Source: Candidatus Babeliales bacterium (GTDB lineage Bacteria; Babelota; Babeliae; Babelales; UASB340). Taken from it: a DNA stretch of 64,000 bases. Of this stretch, positions 8,760 through 18,003 are shown piece after piece (position 1 is the first letter of the stretch; the number at the start of each line of letters is the position of its first letter). The position numbers and the translations under genes are program-made. Below the pieces are notes generated by a model. The model did no database searches and was not told the origin of the DNA. It saw only the letters and a program-made list of their open reading frames with translations. The stretch covers positions 1 to 64,000 of the forward strand of contig JAGLWI010000006.1 in NCBI GenBank assembly GCA_023133515.1, written 5' to 3'.

Positions 8760-11483
8760 TTACCTTCTTCTTCTCTTTTTCTTCTCAGGAAGCTTTTCCT
8801 CCTTAACCTTAAATACTCTAAAAGTTTTAATTTTATAGTTAATAATCTTTGATTTTTCTATCCAAATATTTTTAATTTTAGTTTCGTAGTTTTTGATACC
8901 CGCTACTGCATTCTGTAGAGAAGAACAATCCCTTTTATGAATACCATTCTCACAAAGAGAAACTGCTAATGTTTTGTCTATGCTAGGATATCCTTTTTTA
9001 AGCACATCTTCTTTAACACAATATTCAATCAAATCTATAAAGTCATCTAATTCCTTAATATGACTTCCAACTTGAATTATAAGTCGCGTTTTCGCTGCTT
9101 CTTTTTCTTCTTTCTTTAACATCATACTCTTATCCGTGATTTGTGAACTTAACCAGCTAAATCTAGCTTTCATTGCAAAATAAATAGTATTCAAAAACGC
9201 ATCACTCTTAATTTCTGCTTTAGAAACAAATATTATCAATCTAGCCATCAAAGTTAGCTTCAAGTAATTTTTTAATTTATCTGGATTCAATCTCTTACCA
9301 TAGAAATCTTTAATAATTTCTAAAAACTTTTTATTCCCTTGTTTATTTTCCTCTAACCATTTCCATAATTCTACTGTAGTATCACCTCGGGAAACCCAAC
9401 CATTTATCTGTTTCCATATTTTTTCATAAAGTTCCTTATATTCATTAACTTTGTCTATATTCTGTTTTAATATCCCCTCATATTCTTTCTCGCTCGCTTT
9501 CTTTGTTTTTATTACTTCTTCTTCTTCTTCCAATAATTTATACAAAATATAAACGGGAATCTCTGTTATCGAACTTAAATCAGCCATTCCCCACATCGCC
9601 AAATCTTCTTTTTTTTTCGTTTTCTCTTTTTCTTTAATTTCATTAAAATATTTTTTTATTATTTCATCATCTGAAAGCTTGCCCATTTCACTTATAAAAT
9701 CCTGCCATGTCATCTCTTGCAAACCTAAAAATATTTCAAATAATTCTCGCCCAGATTTTTTATCACCAATTTTTTCATCAAGAGTGTACAAATTTTTCCA
9801 AATATGATACAGAAGCGTATAATAAGCCTTTTTTATATCATTGTTATCATAAAACTTCTCTTCTTTGATCGTGATTAGCTTTTCTATTGCCCCATTCCAC
9901 CTTTTCCTTATCTCATCATCATTCCCTACAATACTCTTCCACAATTCCTTAAGCTTCTTTTTTTCTTTCAATTGTTCTAACACACATTTTATTCCAAATC
10001 TTCCCTCTTTAAAATCATCTGTAATTTCAACATCCTTAGTAAGGAAACCCAAATACTTAGAAGCCAATTCCTTCGCTTCAACTACTTTCGGCAAATCTTC
10101 AACATCAACAATTATACCCTTATTAACATCATATTTTTTGGAACCTTCTGTTAATAATTCATTCATAAAACTTTCATACTTTTTTTTGTACTCTGGATTT
10201 ATAATAAAAAAATATGTAGAAACGTTCGAAGATATCGCCATAAGAAATACATCAAACTCTTTTTTAATTTCTTCATCTCGATAAAATTCTCGCGTCCAAA
10301 GTTCTTTTAACCATTTTTCATTGATTTTCATAATTGTAAGAAAATTTTCCCAATCTCCTTTATTTTTAACTATTGGTAATCCTGCTTTTAAATCTTGGAA
10401 ATCTCTTTTAATTTTTTTCAACCGATCAGAGGATTTTTTTTTCTCTCTTTCTATCTTCTTACGTTCTTCTTCTTTTTTATACTCTTCTTCTGCTTTTCTC
10501 TGTCTCTCTTCTTCTTCTAATCTCTTTTGTTCAGCTTCTTTTTTATGCTCTTCTTCTGCTATTCTTTTTTTCTCAACTTCTTCTATTCTCTTTTTCTCAG
10601 CTTCTTCTCTTCTTTGTCTCTCTTCTTCTTCTATTCTCTGTCTCTCTTCTTCTTCTTCTTTTTTACGCTCTTCTTCTTCTATTCTCTGTCTCTCAGCTTC
10701 TTCTTTACGCTCTTCTTCTAATTTCTTTTTCTCTTCTTCTATTCTTTTCTCTTCTTCTACTTTCTTCTTTTTTTCTTCTTCTAATCTCTCAGCTTCTATT
10801 TTCTTTCTCTCTTCTTCCATTTCCTTCATCTCAACTTCTACTTTTCTCTTTTCCTCTAATTTACGCTTTTGCTCTTCTTCTTCTATTTCCTTCTCTTTTG
10901 GTAATTCTTCTAACTTTATTTTTCTTTCTTCTTTTTCTTCCTTTTCTTTTTCTTTTTCTTCCTTTTCTTCTTTTCTAATTACAGGAGGCTTAAACTTAGA
11001 AACTTCTTTTCCTTTGCTTATTTCAACAACTTTTATAACTACTTGTGTCGTTGCATCTACAAATTTATCTATAATATTTTGACTTATACCTGCGTTTTTT
11101 CCAAAATCTTTTAATTTAAAAGCTAACATTTGTACCTTATTAAAATCTTCTTTACTCCCGTATTTTTCTAAAAGAGGAACAAGGTCCATTGCAAAATAAG
11201 ATAAAACTTTATCTATTTGTTTTTTAGTTTTTCTTCTAAATTTTGTCCTACCTTCAATCCAATTTATTATTATTTCAAAATACTCGGCAAGTTTTCCTTC
11301 TTGTATAAATTTCCTTTTATTTTCTTCACTCTTATACATACCTTTATCAATATTTTTTTCTAACTTAGAAAGTATCGGACCAACCGCACGCCCTCTTTTC
11401 ATAGCATCTAAATTGCTATGACTGAAAATAAAAAATATTGTAAAAATAATAAAAACAGAAAAAATTAATCTTTTAATAAACAT
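8760..11483 (-). CDS. Large secreted coiled-coil protein with Glu/Lys/Arg-rich region
   Basis: 907 aa, N-terminal signal, long EEERKKxEEE segments. Confidence 0.75.
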   Translation of the reverse strand: MFIKRLIFSVFIIFTIFFIFSHSNLDAMKRGRAVGPILSKLEKNIDKGMYKSEENKRKFIQEGKLAEYFEIIINWIEGRTKFRRKTKKQIDKVLSYFAMDLVPLLEKYGSKEDFNKVQMLAFKLKDFGKNAGISQNIIDKFVDATTQVVIKVVEISKGKEVSKFKPPVIRKEEKEEKEKEKEEKEERKIKLEELPKEKEIEEEEQKRKLEEKRKVEVEMKEMEEERKKIEAERLEEEKKKKVEEEKRIEEEKKKLEEERKEEAERQRIEEEERKKEEEEERQRIEEEERQRREEAEKKRIEEVEKKRIAEEEHKKEAEQKRLEEEERQRKAEEEYKKEEERKKIEREKKKSSDRLKKIKRDFQDLKAGLPIVKNKGDWENFLTIMKINEKWLKELWTREFYRDEEIKKEFDVFLMAISSNVSTYFFIINPEYKKKYESFMNELLTEGSKKYDVNKGIIVDVEDLPKVVEAKELASKYLGFLTKDVEITDDFKEGRFGIKCVLEQLKEKKKLKELWKSIVGNDDEIRKRWNGAIEKLITIKEEKFYDNNDIKKAYYTLLYHIWKNLYTLDEKIGDKKSGRELFEIFLGLQEMTWQDFISEMGKLSDDEIIKKYFNEIKEKEKTKKKEDLAMWGMADLSSITEIPVYILYKLLEEEEEVIKTKKASEKEYEGILKQNIDKVNEYKELYEKIWKQINGWVSRGDTTVELWKWLEENKQGNKKFLEIIKDFYGKRLNPDKLKNYLKLTLMARLIIFVSKAEIKSDAFLNTIYFAMKARFSWLSSQITDKSMMLKKEEKEAAKTRLIIQVGSHIKELDDFIDLIEYCVKEDVLKKGYPSIDKTLAVSLCENGIHKRDCSSLQNAVAGIKNYETKIKNIWIEKSKIINYKIKTFRVFKVKEEKLPEKKKRRRR

Positions 11484-11663
11484 AAAAATACCTTTTCATA
11501 TAAAAAACTAACCATCTACGATTTTTATAAATTTAATAACATTATCTTTTCTGTTTTTTCAAGAATGAAGTTTTTTATTGGTAAGATTCTAGACTTTTCT
11601 CCTTTTTTCCTTTATAAAAAATAATCATTAAAGCTTTATCATTTTTCACAAAAAAGGAAATTT

Positions 11664-13046
11664 GTGACTGAGGTAGTAATTTTAGGAGCAGGCTTAACTG
11701 GACTTTCTTGCGCTTATCATTTTGAAAAAAATAATTTTTTTAATTTTAAAGTTTTTGAAAAAAACGATAGAGAAGGAGGACTACTAAAATCATTCAAACA
11801 AGATGGTTTTACATTCGATTTTACTGGTCATCTTTTGCATATCAGTGATTCATATTTTCTAAGTTTTCTTGATAATATTTCAAAACTTTCTAACTTCAAT
11901 CTTGTCACAAGAAATTCTGGAATTTATATCGATAAAAAAATTACACCATACCCATTCCAAACAAATCTTTATGGTTTACCACAAAATATAATTTTGGATT
12001 CAATTTATGGCTTTATAAATAGAAAGAAAAGTTTAAGAAATCCAAAAACTTTTAATGAATGGGTTTTAAAATATTTTGGATCTGGGATTGGAAAACATTT
12101 TTTCTTTCCATACAACAAAAAACTTTTCGCTTTTGATGTTAAAAAAATAACCCCTTCATGGACTGGACGATTTGTTCCTAAAACAAATTTAAAAACAATT
12201 ATAAAAAATGCAATATCACCAAAATCACAAAATAATGTAGGATATAATAATAAATTCTACTATCCAAAATCTGGTGGAATTGAATATCTTATAAAAAATT
12301 TAAAAAATAAAATTCAAAATAAAATTCATAAAAATCATAATGCCATAAATATAGATTTGATAAACAAAATAATTTATTTTGAAAATGGACATAAAGAAAA
12401 ATATAAATATCTAATATCAACAATTCCATTAAATATTTTACTAAAAAGTTTAACTGAACCAGCAAATCTTAATTTGCACAAATCACATTCAAAACTTTTG
12501 TGCAATTCTGTTTTAAATTTTAATTTAGGATTTAATGTGGAAAAACTTACAAAAAAACACTGGATTTATTTTCCACAAAAAGAATATCCTTTTTACCGAA
12601 TAGGTTTTTGGAATAACGTAAGCCCAACCTCTGTTCAAAAAAGCTGTACTGCAATTTATGGAGAAGTCTCTTATTTACCAGAACAAAAAACAGAAAAACA
12701 AATAAAAAATCTTACTGAAAAATCAATAAATAAAACATTAAAAAATCTTAAACTAAAAACGTCAAATGTAATCACAAAAAAAATATTACATCTACCTCAT
12801 GCATATGTAATTTACAATTTTTGGAGAGAAAAAAATTTAAAAAGTTTATTAGAAAAATTAAAAGATTTATCAATTCATTCTACTGGCCGCTATGGTGAAT
12901 GGAAATATTCTAGTATGCAAGAAGCCGTTTTAGACGGAAAAAAAGTTGTTGAAAATATGCTTTGCAAATTAAATTTTAAAAAACAACACAATAGAATTTA
13001 TAGGAGTCAAAAGGGTAATGAAAACAATATCAAAATTTTACAATAA
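11664..13046 (+). CDS. FAD/NAD(P)-binding amine-oxidase/UDP-galactopyranose mutase-like oxidoreductase (GTG start)
   Basis: VVILGAGLTGLSCAYHFEK Rossmann motif; FDFTGHLLH; GRYGEWKYSSMQEAVLDGKK C-terminal region. Confidence 0.75.
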   Translation: MTEVVILGAGLTGLSCAYHFEKNNFFNFKVFEKNDREGGLLKSFKQDGFTFDFTGHLLHISDSYFLSFLDNISKLSNFNLVTRNSGIYIDKKITPYPFQTNLYGLPQNIILDSIYGFINRKKSLRNPKTFNEWVLKYFGSGIGKHFFFPYNKKLFAFDVKKITPSWTGRFVPKTNLKTIIKNAISPKSQNNVGYNNKFYYPKSGGIEYLIKNLKNKIQNKIHKNHNAINIDLINKIIYFENGHKEKYKYLISTIPLNILLKSLTEPANLNLHKSHSKLLCNSVLNFNLGFNVEKLTKKHWIYFPQKEYPFYRIGFWNNVSPTSVQKSCTAIYGEVSYLPEQKTEKQIKNLTEKSINKTLKNLKLKTSNVITKKILHLPHAYVIYNFWREKNLKSLLEKLKDLSIHSTGRYGEWKYSSMQEAVLDGKKVVENMLCKLNFKKQHNRIYRSQKGNENNIKILQ

Positions 13047-13923
13047 CAAAAAAGTTCTTGTAACAGGTGGAGCAGGTTTTATAGGATCACATATCGTAGA
13101 AGAATTGGTAAAAATAGGAGCTAAAGTAAAAGTTTTAGATGATTTGAGTAGTGGTAATATCAACAATCTTAAAAATGTATTTTCTCACATAAATCTAATT
13201 TATGGAAACGTAATCAATCCTTTTACATGTTTTAATGCAACAAAAGATGTTCAAATTGTTTTCCATCTTGCTGCATTAGTTTCTGTTTCTAACTCTACAA
13301 AAAATCCAAAACTATGCAAAAAAATTAATGTTATTGGCACAAAAAATCTTCTTGAAGGTTGCATAAAAAATAATGTTAAAACATTTATCTTATCATCTTC
13401 AGCTGCAGTCTATGGTAATCGAAATGAAATATGTGTTGAAACAGATAATACAAATCCACTCTCTCCTTATGCTCAAAGTAAGTTAGATTCAGAAAAATTG
13501 TGTATTCAAAGTCATAAAAATTATGGATTAAATACAGCAGCTTTAAGATATTTTAACGTTTACGGTAATCGGCAAGACCCAAATGGAGAATATGCTGCAG
13601 TTATTGCAAAATTTACTCATAATTTAAAAAATAAAAAACCTTTATTCATTTTTGGAGATGGAAAACAGACAAGAGATTTTATTCATATCTCAAAAGTTGT
13701 TCAAGCAAATTTAAAAATAGCAACCTATAACAATTTAAAAGGAGAAATTTTTAATATAGCTTCAGGAAAAAGCATCAATCTTTTTGAACTAATAAAACAA
13801 CTAGAAAAAAATGTTAACGCAAAAAAAATAGATCTTATTTTTAAATCAAAAAGACCTGGTGATATTCAAAATTCTATAGCAAATTGTGAAAAGTATAAAA
13901 AATTTATTCAAGCCATTAATTAA
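13018..13923 (+). CDS. NAD-dependent epimerase/dehydratase (UDP-glucose 4-epimerase-like)
   Basis: VLVTGGAGFIGSHIVEEL; SSSAAVYG; SPYAQSK; LRYFNVYG. Confidence 0.9.
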   Translation: MKTISKFYNNKKVLVTGGAGFIGSHIVEELVKIGAKVKVLDDLSSGNINNLKNVFSHINLIYGNVINPFTCFNATKDVQIVFHLAALVSVSNSTKNPKLCKKINVIGTKNLLEGCIKNNVKTFILSSSAAVYGNRNEICVETDNTNPLSPYAQSKLDSEKLCIQSHKNYGLNTAALRYFNVYGNRQDPNGEYAAVIAKFTHNLKNKKPLFIFGDGKQTRDFIHISKVVQANLKIATYNNLKGEIFNIASGKSINLFELIKQLEKNVNAKKIDLIFKSKRPGDIQNSIANCEKYKKFIQAIN

Positions 13924-14088
13924 ATATTTTATTTTCCTGATATAATTCTTCTTTTTTTCTGCTTTTTTAAGCATATTAATAATCAATATTTTCAAAAAAA
14001 TATAGTCTTGAAATTTACAATTAATCTCAAAATTGACACTTTTTACTTAAATTTTAAACTTAATTTCAATAGAAACAGAGTATATATT

Positions 14089-14175
14089 GCCGAAGTGGCG
14101 AAATTGGTAGACGCGCTAGATTCAGGGTCTAGTCTACGAAAGTGGATGGGGGTTCAAATCCCCCCTTCGGCACCA
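14089..14175 (+). tRNA. tRNA-Leu (CAG), CCA encoded
   Basis: gccgaagtggcgaaattggtagacgcgctagattcagggtcta...cttcggcacca with long variable arm. Confidence 0.95.
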
Positions 14176-14308
14176 AAAAATAACAAAAAAAACCATTTTT
14201 TAACAAAATCTAAGTTTTTACTTTAAAAATGCCCACTTTGAAGGTATAATCTAAATAGAATTTGAGTGTTAAGGGCTAAAGTTATATTCATAATTAATAT
14301 AAAAAACT

Positions 14309-15421
14309 ATGAACAAAAAATGTTATTACGAAATCTTGGGAGTACAAAAAACAGCTTCCAATGATGAAATAAAAAAATCATATAGAAAACTTGCATTAAA
14401 ATATCATCCTGACAAAAATCCTGATGATAAAAATGCTGAAGAAAAATTTAAAGAGGCATCAGAAGCGTATGGTGTGCTTTCTGATGGTGATAAAAGAAAA
14501 AAGTATGATCAATTCGGTCATTCAGGAATGCAGGGAGGTTTTGACTACCAAGAATTTAGTGATCTTGGCGATATTTTTTCAAGCTTTGGAGACGTTTTCT
14601 CAGATCTTTTCGGTAATAGAAGAACTAGAAAAACACATAAAACTGGATTAACACCGCAAAGAGGCCATGATCTTGTACAAAATATACAAATAACGCTCAA
14701 AGAATCATATCTAGGTTGCAAAAAAGATTTACTAATTTATCACTATTCAAAATGTGAAACTTGCCATGGACAAGGAACAAAACCTGGAACAAAACCAGAA
14801 AAATGTACTCAATGTAAAGGCTCTGGAAAGATGTATTTTAGCCAAGGATTTTTCTCTTTTGCTCAAAGTTGTTCTACATGCTCAGGGGAAGGGTTTAAAA
14901 TTACATATCCATGCCAAGATTGTAATGGTCAATCAAGAATACAAAAACGAGATAAATTTACAATCTCAATCCCCGCAGGAATAGAAAATAGTTCAGAATT
15001 ACGAGTAAGAGATAAAGGTGATTCAGGAATTTATGGTGGAAGCAATGGCGATCTTTATTTGAGAGTTAGCGTCCTTGAAAATAACAAATTCTGGAGACAA
15101 GGAAATGATCTTTTATCAACCTTAAATTTAACCTATCCACAATTAGTGCTAGGATGTAAGGTTGAAATAGAAAATATAGATAAACAAAAAATTAATATAA
15201 AAATCCCTAAAGGATGCCCTGTTGGAAAAAAGATTTTAATAATAGGAAAAGGATTTGAAACAACAAGAAGTTATGGAAAAGGAAATCTAGTTATCATAAC
15301 CGAATGTAATATTCCAAAAAAACTTGATACCGAAACAAAAGAATCTCTTTTAAATTATGCAAAAAAACTTGGAAACCAGACAGGTGGAATTTCTGGATTT
15401 TTTAAAAAATTTTTAGGTTAA
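14309..15421 (+). CDS. dnaJ: Chaperone protein DnaJ
   Basis: [34 protein letters not shown] domain with HPD; four CxxCxGxG zinc repeats. Confidence 0.97.
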   Translation: MNKKCYYEILGVQKTASNDEIKKSYRKLALKYHPDKNPDDKNAEEKFKEASEAYGVLSDGDKRKKYDQFGHSGMQGGFDYQEFSDLGDIFSSFGDVFSDLFGNRRTRKTHKTGLTPQRGHDLVQNIQITLKESYLGCKKDLLIYHYSKCETCHGQGTKPGTKPEKCTQCKGSGKMYFSQGFFSFAQSCSTCSGEGFKITYPCQDCNGQSRIQKRDKFTISIPAGIENSSELRVRDKGDSGIYGGSNGDLYLRVSVLENNKFWRQGNDLLSTLNLTYPQLVLGCKVEIENIDKQKINIKIPKGCPVGKKILIIGKGFETTRSYGKGNLVIITECNIPKKLDTETKESLLNYAKKLGNQTGGISGFFKKFLG

Positions 15422-15443
15422 AATTATTAAAATTATCTGAAAT

Positions 15444-16679
15444 TTAATCGCAAATAATTCTCAAAACTTCTTCAATTGAAACAATTCCATTTTTTACTTT
15501 ATCAATTGCATCTTTCAAAAGAACAATCATTCCATCCTTAATAGCATGATTACAAATTTGAGATGTTGAAGCCTTTTTAGATATCAGATCACGAATACCA
15601 TCATTAATCGTCAATAATTCAAATACTCCAGTACGTCCTTTATGCCCAAGATTAAAGCAATTATCACATCCATTTGGTTTAAAAACTTTTTTTATAGGAA
15701 AGGTTTTTTCTTTTAACTTAAGCTGTTCTGCTTGCCCAAATTCTACCTCTTCTTTACAATGCTTACAAAGTTTTCTAACAAGACGTTGCGCCAAAATTGC
15801 ACAAACTGATGCATTAATCAAAAATGGTTCCACACCCATATCAATCAACCTTGTAATTGCAGAAGCAGAATCATTAGTATGTAATGTGCTCAAAACCAAA
15901 TGGCCTGTAAGCGCAGCCTCTATTGCAATCTGAGCTGTCTGCCGATCACGGATCTCCCCAACCATAACAATATCAGGATCTTGCCTTAAAATTGAACGTA
16001 GACCTTTTTGAAAAGTAAATCCTGCTTTTGGATTAATCTGGCTCTGAGTAATTCCACTCAAATCATATTCAACTGGATCCTCCATTGTAACAATATTTCT
16101 AGATGCTTCATTCAATTTTGAAAGTATCGCATAAAGAGTTGTTGTTTTTCCAGAACCCGTTGGTCCTGTTACTAAAAAAAATCCGTGTGGTCTTCTAATA
16201 ATCCCATTAATCTCATCTAAAACTTTAGGATTAAAACCTAACGATTCTAACTCAAGACAATTTTTTTCTCGATCCAAAATTCTAATAACCATCTTTTCGC
16301 CATAAATTGACGGAAAGGTAGAAAATCGTAAATCAACAGGTTCACTACCAGAAACTTTCACTCTTAACTTACCATCCTGCGGAATACGCTTTTCAGAAAT
16401 ATCAAGAGAAGAAAGAATTTTTAACCGTGATAAAACAGCAAGCCTGTTATCAAAATCAATAGAATTTTGATCATATAACATTCCATCAACTCTGTATCTA
16501 ACTCGCATTTTATTATTGTTCTGTTCCAAATGAATATCTGAAGCACCAATATTTATTGCAGAATATAAAATGGCATCAACTAATGATACAATTGTATCAT
16601 CAGTGATGCCTCTTTTTATTTTTTCTTCTTTACTTAAAAGATCATAAATAAAATCTTTTTTAAACCCCTGTGCCCCCAT
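15444..16679 (-). CDS. GspE/PilB family secretion/pilus ATPase
   Basis: Walker A GPTGSGKTTTLYAIL, TMEDPVEY, GEIRDRQTAQIAIEAALTGHLVLSTLHTN, tetracysteine zinc motif. Confidence 0.92.
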   Translation of the reverse strand: MGAQGFKKDFIYDLLSKEEKIKRGITDDTIVSLVDAILYSAINIGASDIHLEQNNNKMRVRYRVDGMLYDQNSIDFDNRLAVLSRLKILSSLDISEKRIPQDGKLRVKVSGSEPVDLRFSTFPSIYGEKMVIRILDREKNCLELESLGFNPKVLDEINGIIRRPHGFFLVTGPTGSGKTTTLYAILSKLNEASRNIVTMEDPVEYDLSGITQSQINPKAGFTFQKGLRSILRQDPDIVMVGEIRDRQTAQIAIEAALTGHLVLSTLHTNDSASAITRLIDMGVEPFLINASVCAILAQRLVRKLCKHCKEEVEFGQAEQLKLKEKTFPIKKVFKPNGCDNCFNLGHKGRTGVFELLTINDGIRDLISKKASTSQICNHAIKDGMIVLLKDAIDKVKNGIVSIEEVLRIICD

Positions 16680-16685
16680 AAAATT

Positions 16686-17084
16686 TTATCCTAATTTATA
16701 ACCTATCAAAAATCCAACAAGTGAAGAAACAAAAATAAGAAGATTGTCTTTTATCCAATCAAATGTCGCATTTAATATGCCCCCAATATCCGCAGTAGGT
16801 TCAAATCCTAAAAGAACATTAAGAGACTGCCAATTAATTTCTAAAACTTTATTATATTCTAAAAATAAAATTATAAGAACTGTGGCTAATAATGAGAAAA
16901 AAACAAATTTAAAGTATTTTTTGAATAAAAATCCAACCGCAAACCCTACTCCAAAATGGATTGCAGCTTGAACAGCTTCAGCTGATGTTCCACCAACACT
17001 CTCAGCCCAAACTTTTATATTTACACTTTCCCAAAGGCCTTTTAGCCAATCAATAAATAATGAAAAAGTATTTGAAAGCTCCAT
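16686..17084 (-). CDS. FUN14-like membrane protein (start trimmed to the Met preceded by GGAGGGTAGAAGAT)
   Basis: MELSNTFSLFIDWLKG...HFGVGFAVGFLFKKYFKFVFFSLLATVLIILFLEYNKVLEINW...FVSSLVGFLIGYKLG; Gly-rich paired TMs as in FUN14 proteins. The track start at 17222 is probably too far upstream. Confidence 0.55.
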   Translation of the reverse strand: MELSNTFSLFIDWLKGLWESVNIKVWAESVGGTSAEAVQAAIHFGVGFAVGFLFKKYFKFVFFSLLATVLIILFLEYNKVLEINWQSLNVLLGFEPTADIGGILNATFDWIKDNLLIFVSSLVGFLIGYKLG

Positions 17085-17242
17085 ATCTTCTACCCTCCCA
17101 TCCCAATTAAGGGATAAAAAATTAAAAACTATAAGATTTAAAAACCTTCTAAATTTTAAAATATCAAATATCACTACAAAATTGCCAGTAGAATAAAAAA
17201 AGAAAAAATATTGCTTAATCAAAAAAAATAATTAAAATCGAA

Positions 17243-17272
17243 AACGGCAGGAATTTATATTTTCCTGCCGTT
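17243..17272 (-). terminator. Rho-independent-like terminator downstream of the HU gene
   Basis: aacggcaggaa/ttcctgccgtt inverted repeat with flanking T/A runs. Confidence 0.75.
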
Positions 17273-17294
17273 AAAAAATTAATTTTATCTTTTA

Positions 17295-17567
17295 TTACTT
17301 GACCAAAGATTTTAATTTTTTTCCTGCTTTGAACTTTGGAACCTTTTTTGCAGGAATATTCATCTTTTTTCCTGTAGCAGGATTTATTCCAACTCTTGCT
17401 TTTCTTTTCATAACAGAAAAAGTTCCAAATCCTGTCAAAACTACAGATTGGCCCTTTTTTAGTGACTTTTCAACAGTTTTTATAAAAGATTCTAATGAAT
17501 CTTTGCAAGCTGTTTTAGGCATTTTGGTATCTTTTGCCATTTGCTCAATCAAATCGGCTTTGTTCAT
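17295..17567 (-). CDS. HU/IHF family DNA-binding protein
   Basis: MNKADLIEQMAKDT...VVLTGFGTFSVMKRKARVGINPATGKKMNIPAKKVPKFKAGKKLK. Confidence 0.95.
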   Translation of the reverse strand: MNKADLIEQMAKDTKMPKTACKDSLESFIKTVEKSLKKGQSVVLTGFGTFSVMKRKARVGINPATGKKMNIPAKKVPKFKAGKKLKSLVK

Positions 17568-17772
17568 AAAAGACTCCTAAACTTAACCCAGATTTATATC
17601 TGGAATTATCCACAAATAAAACATACAGCACAAACATTAGGTAGGCACATGTTTGAGAATCATGCATCTAATCTTTTTTGTCAAGTAATCTTTTGTAGAA
17701 AAACTCTTTCAATATTTATTTTTGAAAACTAAATAATATATCAAATAAAAAAATAAATATTGAAAGAAAAAA

Positions 17773-17861
17773 TGGTGCCGAGGGCCGGACTCGAACCGGC
17801 ACAGGTATAATTACCCGAGGGATTTTAAGTCCCTTGCGTCTACCAATTCCGCCACCCCGGC
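17773..17861 (-). tRNA. tRNA-Leu (TAA), CCA encoded
   Basis: RC gccggggtggcggaattggtagacgcaagggacttaaaatccct...gccctcggcacca. Confidence 0.95.
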
Positions 17862-17906
17862 AACATATTTCATTTTGAACTTTCAAGAAAAACGTATGTT
17901 AAAAAA

Positions 17907-17980
17907 TGGAGGCGGCACCCGGAATTGAACCGGGGATCGCGGTTTTGCAGACCGCTGCCTTACCACTTGGCTATGCCGCC
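17907..17980 (-). tRNA. tRNA-Cys (GCA), CCA encoded
   Basis: RC ggcggcatagccaagtggtaaggcagcggtctgcaaaaccgcgatccccggttcaattccgggtgccgcctcca; U73. Confidence 0.95.
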
Positions 17981-18003
17981 ATAAAAATCTTTTGGCTTTT
18001 AAA

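Noticed and set aside
10321-11082. 253-aa Ser/Phe-rich + strand ORF (also 9865..10284 and 10527..10721)
   Set aside because: Antisense to the Glu/Lys-rich coiled-coil gene; low-complexity artefact.
14008-14226. 72-aa + strand ORF (MKFTINLKIDTF...VAKLVDALDSGSS...)
   Set aside because: Translation through tRNA-Leu(CAG); the VAKLVDALDSGSS string is a classic tRNA-Leu artefact.
14424-14984. Two + strand ORFs of 75 and 76 aa
   Set aside because: Alternative-frame ORFs inside dnaJ.
17085-17222. N-terminal extension of the 16686..17222 ORF
   Set aside because: The extension lacks an RBS and resembles AT-rich intergenic translation; the Met at 17084 has a strong RBS.
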